Translations under genes and position numbers: made by a program
Notes under the pieces: model-generated
Seen by the model: the letters and a program-made list of their open reading frames with translations, nothing else
Database searches by the model: none
Told to the model about the DNA's origin: nothing
Origin: Tranzscheliella williamsii
Lineage: Eukaryota; Basidiomycota; Ustilaginomycetes; Ustilaginales; Ustilaginaceae
DNA length: 64,000 nucleotides
Direction: 5' to 3'
Assembly (NCBI GenBank): GCA_023212725.1
Contig: JALBYF010000001.1
Coordinates: forward strand, 496,001-560,000
Shown: positions 31,401-40,100 of the stretch, one piece after another
How the letters are laid out: every line of letters begins with the position of its first letter
Numbering within the stretch: position 1 is the stretch's first letter

Positions 31401-31567
31401 GCGCCAAAGCAAGAAAGCTAGCTTCAGGCAGCGCCAGAAAATCAACCGCAAAGATGGCACCCTCGGCCTCATCCAAGTCCGCTGCGATCAGCAAGAACCG
31501 GAAGAGCCCAGACGACAGCGACGAGGAAGACGCGGAGGACGATGATGCAGACGAAGACGACGACTAG
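28496..31567 (+). CDS. YCG1: Condensin complex subunit 3 (Ycg1/Cnd3/CAP-G)
   Basis: From the first ATG, 28496, the product has 1023 residues, close to the 1035 of yeast Ycg1. The frame is open upstream to a TGA at 28406 without an ATG, so a small upstream exon remains possible. The protein is an array of HEAT repeats: IPPHFQQAQHSLANHRKNIVSLHRSH at the N-terminus, FNEVFFGCLDRVLPIKKGVANADRVCKFVAAY, then repeated VRVQAVIALAKLQ and PSAEVRRAALFNI helices. Such subunits bind DNA and the Brn1 kleisin during mitotic chromosome condensation. There are acidic runs at about residue 140 (seven Asp then Glu) and at the C-terminus (SDEEDAEDDDADEDDD). The neighbour RRP42 is divergently transcribed. Confidence 0.92.
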   Translation: MPVAVASRASSSAASRGTEVAAKETNITLATLHASIPPHFQQAQHSLANHRKNIVSLHRSHLRAASVTERTPKGTRLVGEKAFNEVFFGCLDRVLPIKKGVANADRVCKFVAAYATYAQEQFRLQARAEKEKDSKKAGNDDDDDDDEEEDTPATRFTSLLLKHLLKGFASKNKNVRLRCCGCIALLISGLESLDEALFQTLKSFLLSRAKDKESAVRVQAVIALAKLQASEDDMEQQDGAEDVTQVLIDTLRFDPSAEVRRAALFNITATETTQPLILERLRDMDPINRRCVYLGSLSMLLQSQAKTLQESAQAGPSRLGLDVDAAGEVIRIGIGEREPSVKRAAKKLFLSWFEACGSDLVVFLNQFDVVASKHVEAALLTIFESRPSIVAQVSFDADEFWTNLSPSTAFLARVFVDYFKRTGNDRRLEECLPMVTALAFRIQKEYEELMKLIEHFNAMANSVLVPEEEQQIAMFTIRNKTFILSQLLGIGLSSDYGDEIGRRKMFGLVRDMISDAGLPEDLVPGCLDVLLKLSNGQRDFMRMIVEIVQVLGGEEEEETFGYENEEADDTISVDGTPLARKKPRKSVKPKDAPQSPSGSDIAVEHRRLAIVRAMLERVVGALQENTAFHGLIPQLIAPAVRSKDASVRELGLVCLGLCCLLDRKLALDSFPLFIDQVQRGTDQIKVRAVQAVFDLLLMHTIPYLCSRNPAGEEMAKRQIITYLLSLLEDDDPAIQSAACEGMAKLMLTGMVEDDETLKSLVLIYMSPETMANQELRQCLSYFLPVYCGSSSWNQRRLQRVFVAVLQVLTEVYDEKDDDQEMVTPAQVGLQLLDWTDPEKVMEVAGRVRDETVHVDVAIDLIKAMYTTEEKDQRKVLCQLLGKLYLPEQLDDAKVQQVLILVAGLQKLNPIEETVSKNALGRFEAAFAKAYPEQIEAGVAGVDLECSALAGLKQFFESMRVPADEIVAYCAKARKLASGSARKSTAKMAPSASSKSAAISKNRKSPDDSDEEDAEDDDADEDDD

Positions 31568-31795
31568 GTGCCCTCGACCTTGAGCACCGCCTTTGTATCC
31601 GTTCATTCACCCCTGCAGCCTCGTATATGTACGATATATATATTCACTGACGACCATGGGCAACTCGGAACCAGACCGGCAAGAGCCTCGCTGTGACGAT
31701 GACAAACGTTATACTTAGGTGGATGGCGTTGCGAGCGTGACACAAGTACAGGATGAGGGCAATAGCGGAGCAAGGAGGGAGCGGTACAGGATCGA

Positions 31796-32810
31796 TCATG
31801 GCGAGGAGCGGAAGCCTTTTGCGAGGAAGAAAGCGGATGTTGCGGCGGCGCCTACGAGGGCGCCCATGAGGCCGGTCAGGTAAGGACTAGGATAGCCGAC
31901 GACGGGGCAGGTGCCAAAGAGGGCCTTCTTGATGCGGATGTCCGACGGCAAGAAGGGGATGCCGCCTTTGACGTCCTTGTAGCTGGGCACGTGCCCCTGC
32001 TCCCAGCCGTCGAGGATTTGTTTCATGTCGGTCTCTTTCATGGTGCAGATTTCGTCCAGATTCCACTTCTCGCAGACCTCGATCATCCATCGCATCCTGC
32101 GAGCGCCGACTTCGGGCTGCGGCGCGCGCTTGCGCAGCATGGCACGGAGCTTGCCAATGTTGGTGATGGCCTGGCCCACGTTCTTGGGAATGGCCGCCTG
32201 GATCTTCTGCCGCGTCTGTGAGGCAATCTTCGGACCTTGTCCGCCGGTGGAGACCATCACCTGCAGAGGGCCGTTGCGGATCAACGAGCCGAAATAGAAG
32301 TCGCACTCGGGTGGAACATCGGCAACATTGACCGGGATTCGCCTGTCGCGGCATTCGTAGCAGATCTTTTTGGACAGCTCAATGTCGTCGATGGCGGTGA
32401 GGACCATATCGTATTTGCCCAAGATATCGGACTGCGCCATATCGAACGAGTCATCGATGTAGTTTGCTACCACCTTCTCGGTGAATATCCTGTATCGCAT
32501 CTCGGAGCACAAGCCCGAAACAGGACACAAGACATCGAGAATAGCATCGGCATCGAGAACGTTGACCAGTCGCCCTGTGGCAATGCGAGAGCAAGTGGGC
32601 AGTAAGAAAAGGTAAGTAACTGTCACTTCTATCGCATCAAGAGGAACAAGAAGAGATCGTACCTGCAGCAACGGGGCCACCGCCAACGATGAGAACCTTT
32701 TTCCCTTTGAGTTGCCAAGCTATCAACAGACCGCCACCAGGACAGATGCTAGGGTACTTTGCGGCGAGGTTCTGGCCTTGAACGTCGTCGCTCGGGTTGC
32801 GAGAGGTCAT
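31796..32810 (-). CDS. MET8: Met8-type precorrin-2 dehydrogenase/sirohydrochlorin ferrochelatase, two exons
   Basis: Exon 1 runs 32810-32663 and exon 2 32574-31796. The 88-bp intron 32575-32662 has donor GTACGA and acceptor CCACAG. Splicing restores the Rossmann motif VLIVGGGPVAAGRLVNVLDADA and gives 308 residues. The enzyme oxidises precorrin-2 with NAD and inserts iron to make siroheme for sulfite and nitrite reductases. The signature NVADVPPECDFYFGS (residues about 148-162) and STGGQGPKIASQTR match Met8. The C-terminus carries a hydrophobic stretch (YLTGLMGALVGAAATSAFFLAKGF) absent from yeast Met8 and suggesting a tail anchor. The start is the first ATG in frame after a TGA at 32907-32909. 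Confidence 0.92.
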
Positions 32811-33124
32811 GCTTGCTTCAGCAAGGCGAGCCAGCTCCTTCCACCTGCGCGAATCAGCAAGGCGGTAGTGTAAGGACAGAGGGTGATGGTCGACGTTGGT
32901 CGACAATCATGGCCAAGTTCAGCAGTGATTGATAAGCCTCACAACCGTGATCTGCCAGAAATGTGATTCTGATATCAAACTAAGGGTCTCGGCGATTCAC
33001 ATTTGCATCGGTTATCATCAGCGCGATCTAACACACTATCGTTTTCGACTCCTGGAGACATCCTTTTTTGTTATTACAACAAATAACTTGGCCTACATGC
33101 GCTTTTGCAATAGGCAAAAGAGGA

Positions 33125-33132
33125 TACATTAT
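33125..33132. repeat. Left target-site duplication of the MITE
   Basis: TACATTAT directly abuts the left terminal repeat and is repeated exactly at 33501-33508. Confidence 0.88.
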
Positions 33133-33500
33133 GGGCAATGTTACAGCCACACCCACTTCCATTATCCCCACACCCAACTTCCCGATTTGCGCGATCAGCT
33201 CTGATTATGTCTTCGACCTTAACATTGCCTTGGTTGTGAGCTGCGGATCAGCGATACAAGTGTCGGTGACTGACTAAAGGCATCAGAAGAGCTAGGCAGC
33301 TTGATGACAAGCAGGACAGCAGGATAAACAGGATGAGAAGGACCAGCGCAGCATGATGTATGAGTTGAGGAGAGCGCGGGAAGGTCGGCGGAGAAGAGAG
33401 TGACGAGGAGGTCATCGCGCTCGCTCACGGCAGAGTGATTGCGCAAATCGGGAAAAAGGGTGTAGGGATAACGAAAGTGGGTGTGGCTGTAACATTGCCC
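33133..33500. mobile_element. MITE-like non-autonomous DNA transposon, 368 bp, 8-bp target duplication
   Basis: The two ends are inverted repeats of about 65-70 bp. The first 20 bp are identical (GGGCAATGTTACAGCCACAC read inward from 33133 and from 33500 on the other strand), and 54 of the first 60 positions match. The element is flanked by perfect 8-bp direct repeats TACATTAT at 33125-33132 and 33501-33508. The interior of about 230 bp has no transposase frame. An 8-bp duplication is typical of hAT-superfamily insertions, though the hAT consensus nTnnnnAn is met at only one of its two fixed positions. Confidence 0.9.
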
Positions 33501-33508
33501 TACATTAT
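33501..33508. repeat. Right target-site duplication of the MITE
   Basis: TACATTAT directly follows the right terminal repeat and matches 33125-33132 exactly. Confidence 0.88.
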
Positions 33509-33554
33509 TGACTCGAACGGTGATGTACATATTTACAGCAGTGAAAGCCAAGAG

Positions 33555-36500
33555 TCATCGATCAAGATCCATGTCATCGTATCGGGATGCCAATGCTTCA
33601 GTTGATGTGTGCCGATCCTTGTGCGGGCCAATATGGCTGTTTTCTAGTGGTAGTGGTAATGTGTTGTAGTCGACACTGATATCCGCTTTCTGAATCTGGA
33701 CTAATTCCATCATTTCCTGCCGCGCGCCTAGAACATCCAGACAAGGATAAAGGGCTGGATCCGCAACCCCTCGAAGCCTAAGCATTGGTGGTAGACCTGA
33801 GCCGTCGTCATCTAGGTGGGAGGTACGATATCGTGCGCCGCTGTTGGATTCGAAACCAGATTCAGTACCGAGATCCATGAATAGACACAGGACGCCTCGT
33901 CTGCGAGTCTGCAGGAAGAGTGAGCCCAGATCTGTCGTTGCGGCTACTTCTGCTGCGGTGCAGATGGGGGGGCCGAGCCACTCGAGACCAAATTGCTTCG
34001 GATTGCCTTCGGCCCTGCCCCGGCGCTTCACCTGCACCGCGATATAGGTCATCATACTTGGCGCAATCGCAGCTTCGAGCTTCATGGCATTGGCGTGACA
34101 GTCCAATGGCTCGGATCGGGAAGCGCCTTTTGTTTGGTTTGGGTGGCGCAAATGTGCGATAGAAGCAAAGTCCTCGTTGACATCTCCGAGGAATACGGGA
34201 ATGAGAGCATCCACCCCTTTCTGCAGATGATCTGTTTGGATGGCAACACCTCTCTTCCAACAGTTCCACAAGTAGTCGGGCGTAACGAACTCCATGCGCT
34301 CGTTCAGAGAATCGAAATGCGTGTAATTGATGAACATCTTAGTAGCCCCGCCGAGGCTGCTTAGGCGTTTAGTGAGCTTTTCTTCCTCGTCATGTGGTAA
34401 AATGACGATTTGATCGATCCATCTGTCCAGCTGCATGGCATTTGGCGAACAGAGCTGTGCGCTGCGCTGTGGACCCGTGAGGCCGCTTAGACCGGCCAAT
34501 TTCTCGGCGTCGATTGCGGCGATGATGATGATGCGCGCAAAAAGCTCGCCGTACGTACCACGGATGATCTTCATGTCTTTCTGTAGAAGAAGCTTGAGGC
34601 GTGCAGTCTCCAGTAATTCGCAATACGCGGACGGTGCGCCCGATACTGAGCCCAACCGCGGAGATGGGTCGCTAAGCATGAGCTCGCTCGCTGCAATGGC
34701 CAGCACAGGTTCAGAGGGTGTCGTTACCACCAGCTTCGAATTGTTGTGCACCGACCTCAGAATTCGCATATGTCGATCCACCGAGTGAATGGCTAGTGGT
34801 AACGTGAGACCGCCAGATTCAGAATGCTGACTCGGAACAAGTTGCAGAGAGAGCCGAGAGGCAAGTATGTTGAATACATGGCGTTGGTTACGAGTGGAGA
34901 ACTTCTGGCCATTGAGCAACTTGGACTTGGCAAAGCTCCACAGGTCTTCGTCCCGTGGGTGCGCGAACCATAAGGGGCGTCCGAAGCATCGAAGATTACA
35001 CAGCATGGTAGCGTCAGAGGCGCGGATGAGCCCAGCCTGCTCAGAGAGCATAACGTCGAAACCGGTGTTGACAAAGATAGGAACCGGCCTTTCCACCTGC
35101 GCTCGAGAGGAAGGAAGATCCACCTTCGGTTTCGCGAGCTCGGCGGCACCGCTATTCGTGCTGAGCAATAGCAGCCAGAAATCCACGGCCAGGGACGGGA
35201 TCAGGTTTAGATACTTCCATACTCGATGCCAACTTGCCAGGTACTCAGGATTGAAGTCCAACAGGGTTACGCACTCGTCAATCGCCACATAGAATATGGG
35301 CTTCAGTGATGGAGTGTCTGCCGAAACTCTGCCCACGGCGCTAATAACATTCGAGAGAGTTTGCGCCTCTTCTCGCAATAATGCCCTGCCCAGTGGGGCA
35401 AGAACATCCTGGTCCGAGTCATCCGAAGGACGGCCTACTGGCTCACCGTACTGCACACGGGTCGAGCTAGTGGCAAGACGCAGGGTCGCCTCAGTTACCA
35501 CGGCCGACAGTAATTCCAGCCGTGGCACGTGATGGTCTTGCTCAGGGAATGTGTTCCACCCGGCCAAAAGAGCCAGACGTTGCTCTGCATCACCATTTAC
35601 TTGGTCGAGTTCCTGAGCCACGACATGGAACCACGCGCCGACAAAAGCGAGGACAACATTGTCAGAAGGCTTTCTTGCGTGCTGCTTGAAAAAGTCCGAT
35701 ATACCGAAATCGGACAGCGGAAATCCGTTAGCGACGCCTGTTGCAGCTGGCGGACGGAGGCAGATGTAAGAGAGTGGAGCCAGCGTACCAAGCTTGATCA
35801 CCATCCGAGATTTGCCCGTCCCACTGGACTGAACGATGGGCAAAGCGTGGGCGTAGTACGAGGGTGCGATAAGGGTCGAGGTTTGCTGAAGGTCCCGCAC
35901 AAACTTGTGTAAGTTCTCGTACGCTCGCCCGTGATACTGTTGTTGGAATCGTTGTGCCAACACCTTCTGCCGACCTTTGTCAGACGCGATAAGTGTGGCA
36001 CTAGTGTATTTGGGTCCGGATACTTGAATTCGGTGCAGAAATAGTGCACACGCTTGCGAGTCCGTGTAGCCAAGCTCATCCTTGTCCTTGAGAACCTGTG
36101 CCATGGTATTACGCGCAAAAACAGAGTTTTCGAGCGACTGCAGTGGTAGACTGACGTCTTTGCGGTTCTCCGACCACCTTTTGGCTACTTTTTTGAGTGC
36201 GCCCAAACATAAAGCCAAGGTTTGTCCACTGCTGTCGTCGCCTGCTTCTTCGTCTTCGCTATCGTTTAGAGCTGTTACTAAGGCGGCCAAGCGTGTAAAT
36301 CTGACCACGAGCTTGGGCCATAACTCGTCAGAGCGCCAGATGGCTTCCTTTACTGGCGCGGCAGCCTTCGTCGGGCTGAGCTGAGACCAGTGAGCGGAAA
36401 GGGTGTTGGGAGGAGAGCCTAGCGTCCGCGGCGTCAAGCCAGCGATTGCCGCGGAGGCACTGGCGTACTCTTGAATATTGCGGCAGTACTCAAAGATATT

Positions 36501-36656
36501 TGTCGACAAAAAAGGGTGGTTAGATCGATACCTCATTAACGCCTCGAAGACGTCTGCCACGGATGGCTGGTCGTCCAGCGAGCGCTTGTGATGTTCGACG
36601 GTAGCTACATAGCACCGTAACAAGGCCTGGTATTCGGCGTCGTCTTCGCCAGGCAT
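33555..36656 (-). CDS. Large P-loop ATPase with candidate PD-(D/E)xK nuclease tail (Crinkler/RHS-like, transposon-derived family)
   Basis: The product has 1033 residues from the ATG at 36656; the frame extends upstream only to a TTG. A Walker A loop, QSSGTGKSR, sits at about residue 275. A Walker B strand, FYVAIDECVTLL, follows at about 454-466, then a sensor-like strand FWLLLLSTNSG. Near the C-terminus, VDALIPVFLGDV (about 805-820) and, after a gap, MTYIAVQVKRRGR (about 865-876) resemble the D and QxK elements of restriction-endonuclease-fold nucleases. This ATPase-plus-nuclease order recalls the Crinkler/RHS-type proteins derived from transposons, which are expanded in some fungi. The family assignment is by motif only. 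By eye its base composition is less GC-rich than its neighbours. Its stop codon lies 55 bp from the MITE at 33133-33500. Cellular role unknown. Confidence 0.7.
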   Translation of the reverse strand: MPGEDDAEYQALLRCYVATVEHHKRSLDDQPSVADVFEALMRYRSNHPFLSTNIFEYCRNIQEYASASAAIAGLTPRTLGSPPNTLSAHWSQLSPTKAAAPVKEAIWRSDELWPKLVVRFTRLAALVTALNDSEDEEAGDDSSGQTLALCLGALKKVAKRWSENRKDVSLPLQSLENSVFARNTMAQVLKDKDELGYTDSQACALFLHRIQVSGPKYTSATLIASDKGRQKVLAQRFQQQYHGRAYENLHKFVRDLQQTSTLIAPSYYAHALPIVQSSGTGKSRMVIKLGTLAPLSYICLRPPAATGVANGFPLSDFGISDFFKQHARKPSDNVVLAFVGAWFHVVAQELDQVNGDAEQRLALLAGWNTFPEQDHHVPRLELLSAVVTEATLRLATSSTRVQYGEPVGRPSDDSDQDVLAPLGRALLREEAQTLSNVISAVGRVSADTPSLKPIFYVAIDECVTLLDFNPEYLASWHRVWKYLNLIPSLAVDFWLLLLSTNSGAAELAKPKVDLPSSRAQVERPVPIFVNTGFDVMLSEQAGLIRASDATMLCNLRCFGRPLWFAHPRDEDLWSFAKSKLLNGQKFSTRNQRHVFNILASRLSLQLVPSQHSESGGLTLPLAIHSVDRHMRILRSVHNNSKLVVTTPSEPVLAIAASELMLSDPSPRLGSVSGAPSAYCELLETARLKLLLQKDMKIIRGTYGELFARIIIIAAIDAEKLAGLSGLTGPQRSAQLCSPNAMQLDRWIDQIVILPHDEEEKLTKRLSSLGGATKMFINYTHFDSLNERMEFVTPDYLWNCWKRGVAIQTDHLQKGVDALIPVFLGDVNEDFASIAHLRHPNQTKGASRSEPLDCHANAMKLEAAIAPSMMTYIAVQVKRRGRAEGNPKQFGLEWLGPPICTAAEVAATTDLGSLFLQTRRRGVLCLFMDLGTESGFESNSGARYRTSHLDDDGSGLPPMLRLRGVADPALYPCLDVLGARQEMMELVQIQKADISVDYNTLPLPLENSHIGPHKDRHTSTEALASRYDDMDLDR

Positions 36657-37120
36657 GGCTAACCGAACTGAGTCAGAGTTGATTGTCAATTCACACCAGT
36701 CGAAATCAGGATCTGAGGTAGGCCCTGACTTGTTCCTCGCGTTCCGGAAGCGTCATCCCTGTTTATGTGACTGTTCGTACGAGATCGCAAGCGGGAAATG
36801 TCGTGCGTTGATCAATCTTTGTTGTGTTTTTATCAACCACCTTGGTATCACCCGCCTCTCTAACAGATCGCCTTCCATGGAAAGTGAATCACGCAAATCA
36901 CAAATCGTGAATCCACGATCGGGACAATGATCGGGACAAGAGCACGAGTAACAAAGTGGAGCGGGGTTCTATCATCCATACTTCCGCCTTCTTTATCGTG
37001 ATCGTGCGTGGCACACTCATCACTGCGTCGTAACAGAGCCTCGACAATTCGTATAACGGCATCGTCCGCCTATACTGAAAAGGGACATTGGCTGACAGTC
37101 AGCAGCACTGTCCATCTCCC
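36657..37120. promoter_or_regulatory. Divergent intergenic region between the ATPase/nuclease gene and SKI3
   Basis: This 464-bp stretch separates the two ATGs. It contains a short near-repeat of GATCGGGACAA around 36919-36940. No gene or clear TATA box is visible. Confidence 0.5.
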
Positions 37121-40100
37121 ATGTCTTCTGCATATACAAAGCAGAAGCTGAAACAGTCACGCGAAGCCCTTGCCCGGAAGGATTGGCCTGCCGCTTCGGA
37201 AGCTGCTTCCAGCGTGCTCGAGCAGGAATGCGACAACTACAATGCCAATGTCTTCCTCGGCCTCGCCTCGCTGCAGCAGGGCCAATATGATCGGTCAGAG
37301 TCTGCCTACCTCAAGGCGACGCAAGATCAACCAGCTCAGCTGCTTGCCTGGCAAGGTCTCCAGAAATTTTACGAACAACGAAAGAGCTGGGATCAGCTGC
37401 GCAGCGTCTTAGAGACGTTGATGGATCTGCACAACGTTTCCGGTGATGCTACGCGATGTGCTGAAACCTTCCAGCGCCTTTTGGCACTGGAACGCGAGGA
37501 AGGAGGACGGCAGAGTGTCATCAGAGCCCTATCTCTTCTGCTTCCGGACTCCAAGTACTATTCCACTCTTTCTGCCCTTGAAATCCCCGACCAGACACAG
37601 CCAGAAAAGACGTCCACTTTCGAAACCCAGATGGCCATTCATAGCAAGAGCCTGGATGTTCTGTTGGAGATTGTGGACCTCTCCGAAAAGTGGGAAGCTG
37701 ATTCCATTCAGAAGGAGTCTGAAAAACGTAGAATACGTCTGGACGGAGCTAAGAAGGGAAAAGAGGCTCTGATCAGCGAAGTCCGTCTGGAAGTCTATTC
37801 GCGGTCGCAGCTCCCATCGCTCTATGACCAGGTCTTGTCCCATCCGAACGCTGAGGACGAGCTTCGAGTCGAGACGGAGTCTAAACTCCTCCGACATAGA
37901 TTGGGTCTCCTCACGTCCTACCCTCACCACCAAAAGACCAACACCACCGGCACAGCTGCTATTGACTCACAAACTCAGATAAAGCAAGAGGAAGCGGAAA
38001 AGCAGCTAGAAGAAGAAAAGCAAAAGCTTCGAAAGATCATCGTCAATCTGGCCTCCGGCGCAGTAACGATTGGTCTGGCCGATGAATTGGCGTGGGAGAT
38101 AGATCTCGAATGGCAGCCCGTCAAATCGCTCGTAGAACTCGACTTTGAAAAGCTTCGCAGATTCATCAGTCTTTTCCCCCGCTCCGGCCGTTCGAAGAGT
38201 TTTAGGGCCTTCCTTCTCTTTCTCCGTGATAGTCAGTATCTAGAGGAGCTCAAGCAGCAGGAGGAGCGCACGGACGTCGAAAGGCGACAAGAAGAAACGC
38301 AGGAAGATCTACTCAATCTATCTATCGATGGTCTCGAAGAATGTCCAAGCTCGGTCTTGTCTCACAGGATCGCCGCCGTCTTCTACCTTCTGGACAAGGA
38401 CTATCAATCCGCATCTGACGTTTCCAATTCTGCTCTCCATGTCCTAAGCAGACTAGAAAGCCAAAGCTCTGCGGACCTGACACAGACCCGTTTAGGGATC
38501 TCGAAAACACTCTTGTCTGCTTTCGTCCATCTGTATCCACCGCAAAATCACGCCCGAGCTTCTCGTCTAGCAGAAAGCCTCCTGGAAGATGATAGATCGG
38601 ACCTGGACGCACTGCTTGGGAAAGCTTATATCGAGCAGTACGCATTGCGTTGGCAGTCAGCGAAAGACCTCTTCGAACGAGTTCAAGCCATTGCAGCCTC
38701 TCAGGATCTTGATTCGAACCGATACAGAACGGAACGCTGTCTTTCCCTCAGTCCATATCCGGATCAGGAAGCATCCATCGAGGTAGCCTGGTGCAACGTC
38801 CATCTCGGCTCGTTTGAGGCCGCCAAGAATGAAATGGAAACTATCCTTTCTCAAATCGACCCAGTCTCGTATAAGGGCGCCACTGCCGAGCTCAGGGCCA
38901 AGGTTTGGTGGCGACTAGGCCAGTGTCTCTGGTTTATGGGTTCGGAGTTCCGTTCAGATCCCTCACACGCATTCACCTCTTTCATCACGGCTCTGAGGCG
39001 GAACCCAGCTTTCGCCCCGGCTTATACGTCCCTCGGACTATACTACGAAGACGTGATAAACCCTCCTGACCTGGTAAGGGCGAGCAAATGCTTCCAAAAA
39101 GCCTTTGAGCTCGACGCCCGAGAAAATGAAGCAGCCCGTCGACTTGCGCAAGGCTTCGCTGAGGAACGCGAGTGGGATCTCGTCGACGTAGTGGCGCGCA
39201 GGACTATTGAAGGGGAAGGTGGTGCTGAGGCCCTTACCGGGGACAAGGCAACTGCCACCCAAGCTTCTCGACGTCATTTATCTCAAAATGCCTGGGCCTG
39301 GAAGGCTATCGGCAACGTTGAAATCACAAAAAAGCGCTTCGAGGAGGCAATCTTGGCTTTTCAGATAGCCCTCCGTACCGAGCCGGAGGACAGCATCTGC
39401 TGGCAACGATTGGGTGAAGCCTACGTCTTAGCCGGACGTCATGTTGCGGCGCTTAAATGCTTCAACAAGTCGCTGGAGTTGATCGACGCCTCCAGCTCAG
39501 ACGAGGATGGGTGGCAAGCACAATACAGCATTGCGGATGTTCATCTGCAGCTCGGTAATCACGAGGCTGCCATTGAAATCTTTTCCTCCATCTTGGAGAA
39601 GCATGGTAATGAGCTGGGCGTCAGAATAGCGCTTGCAAATGCCTTCTTGCTTGCAGCCCGCAAAGAGTACGCTTCCGGTTATGTAGAAAGAGCCGAGGAG
39701 TCGGCAAACAGCGCCATTAACCAGGCAGCACACGTCTTATTGCAAGAAGACAAGTATCTCCGCTCAGCCTGGAAGATTGCCTCGGATGCCGCTTTCCACC
39801 TCAGCAGATTCGGCGTACTTCGGTACGGGATCGCTATGAAAACTTTGGATTCGAGCAGCCGCGGCCGTCTGATCTCGCTGCTAGCATTAGCAAAGGAGTT
39901 GGGCACTGACGATAAGCTACCGTCCATCAGCATGGTGTCGCATGCGAAGCTGAGCCTTCTTCAAACAAAGGACGAAGCCGAGCTGGTTACGCCGTTCCAG
40001 CTGCTTCAGGCCAGTGTGTATCTGTACAAGCTTAGGGTCATCCTCAACGCCTCTGACGACAAGGTCGCTGGGAGCGCCTGGGCGGATCTTGCGACGTCGC

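Larger units (their letters stand above)
32811..33554. other. MET8 promoter and MITE-bearing spacer
   Basis: The left part is the MET8 upstream region. The right part is almost entirely the inverted-repeat element at 33133-33500. No coding sequence is supported. Confidence 0.7.
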
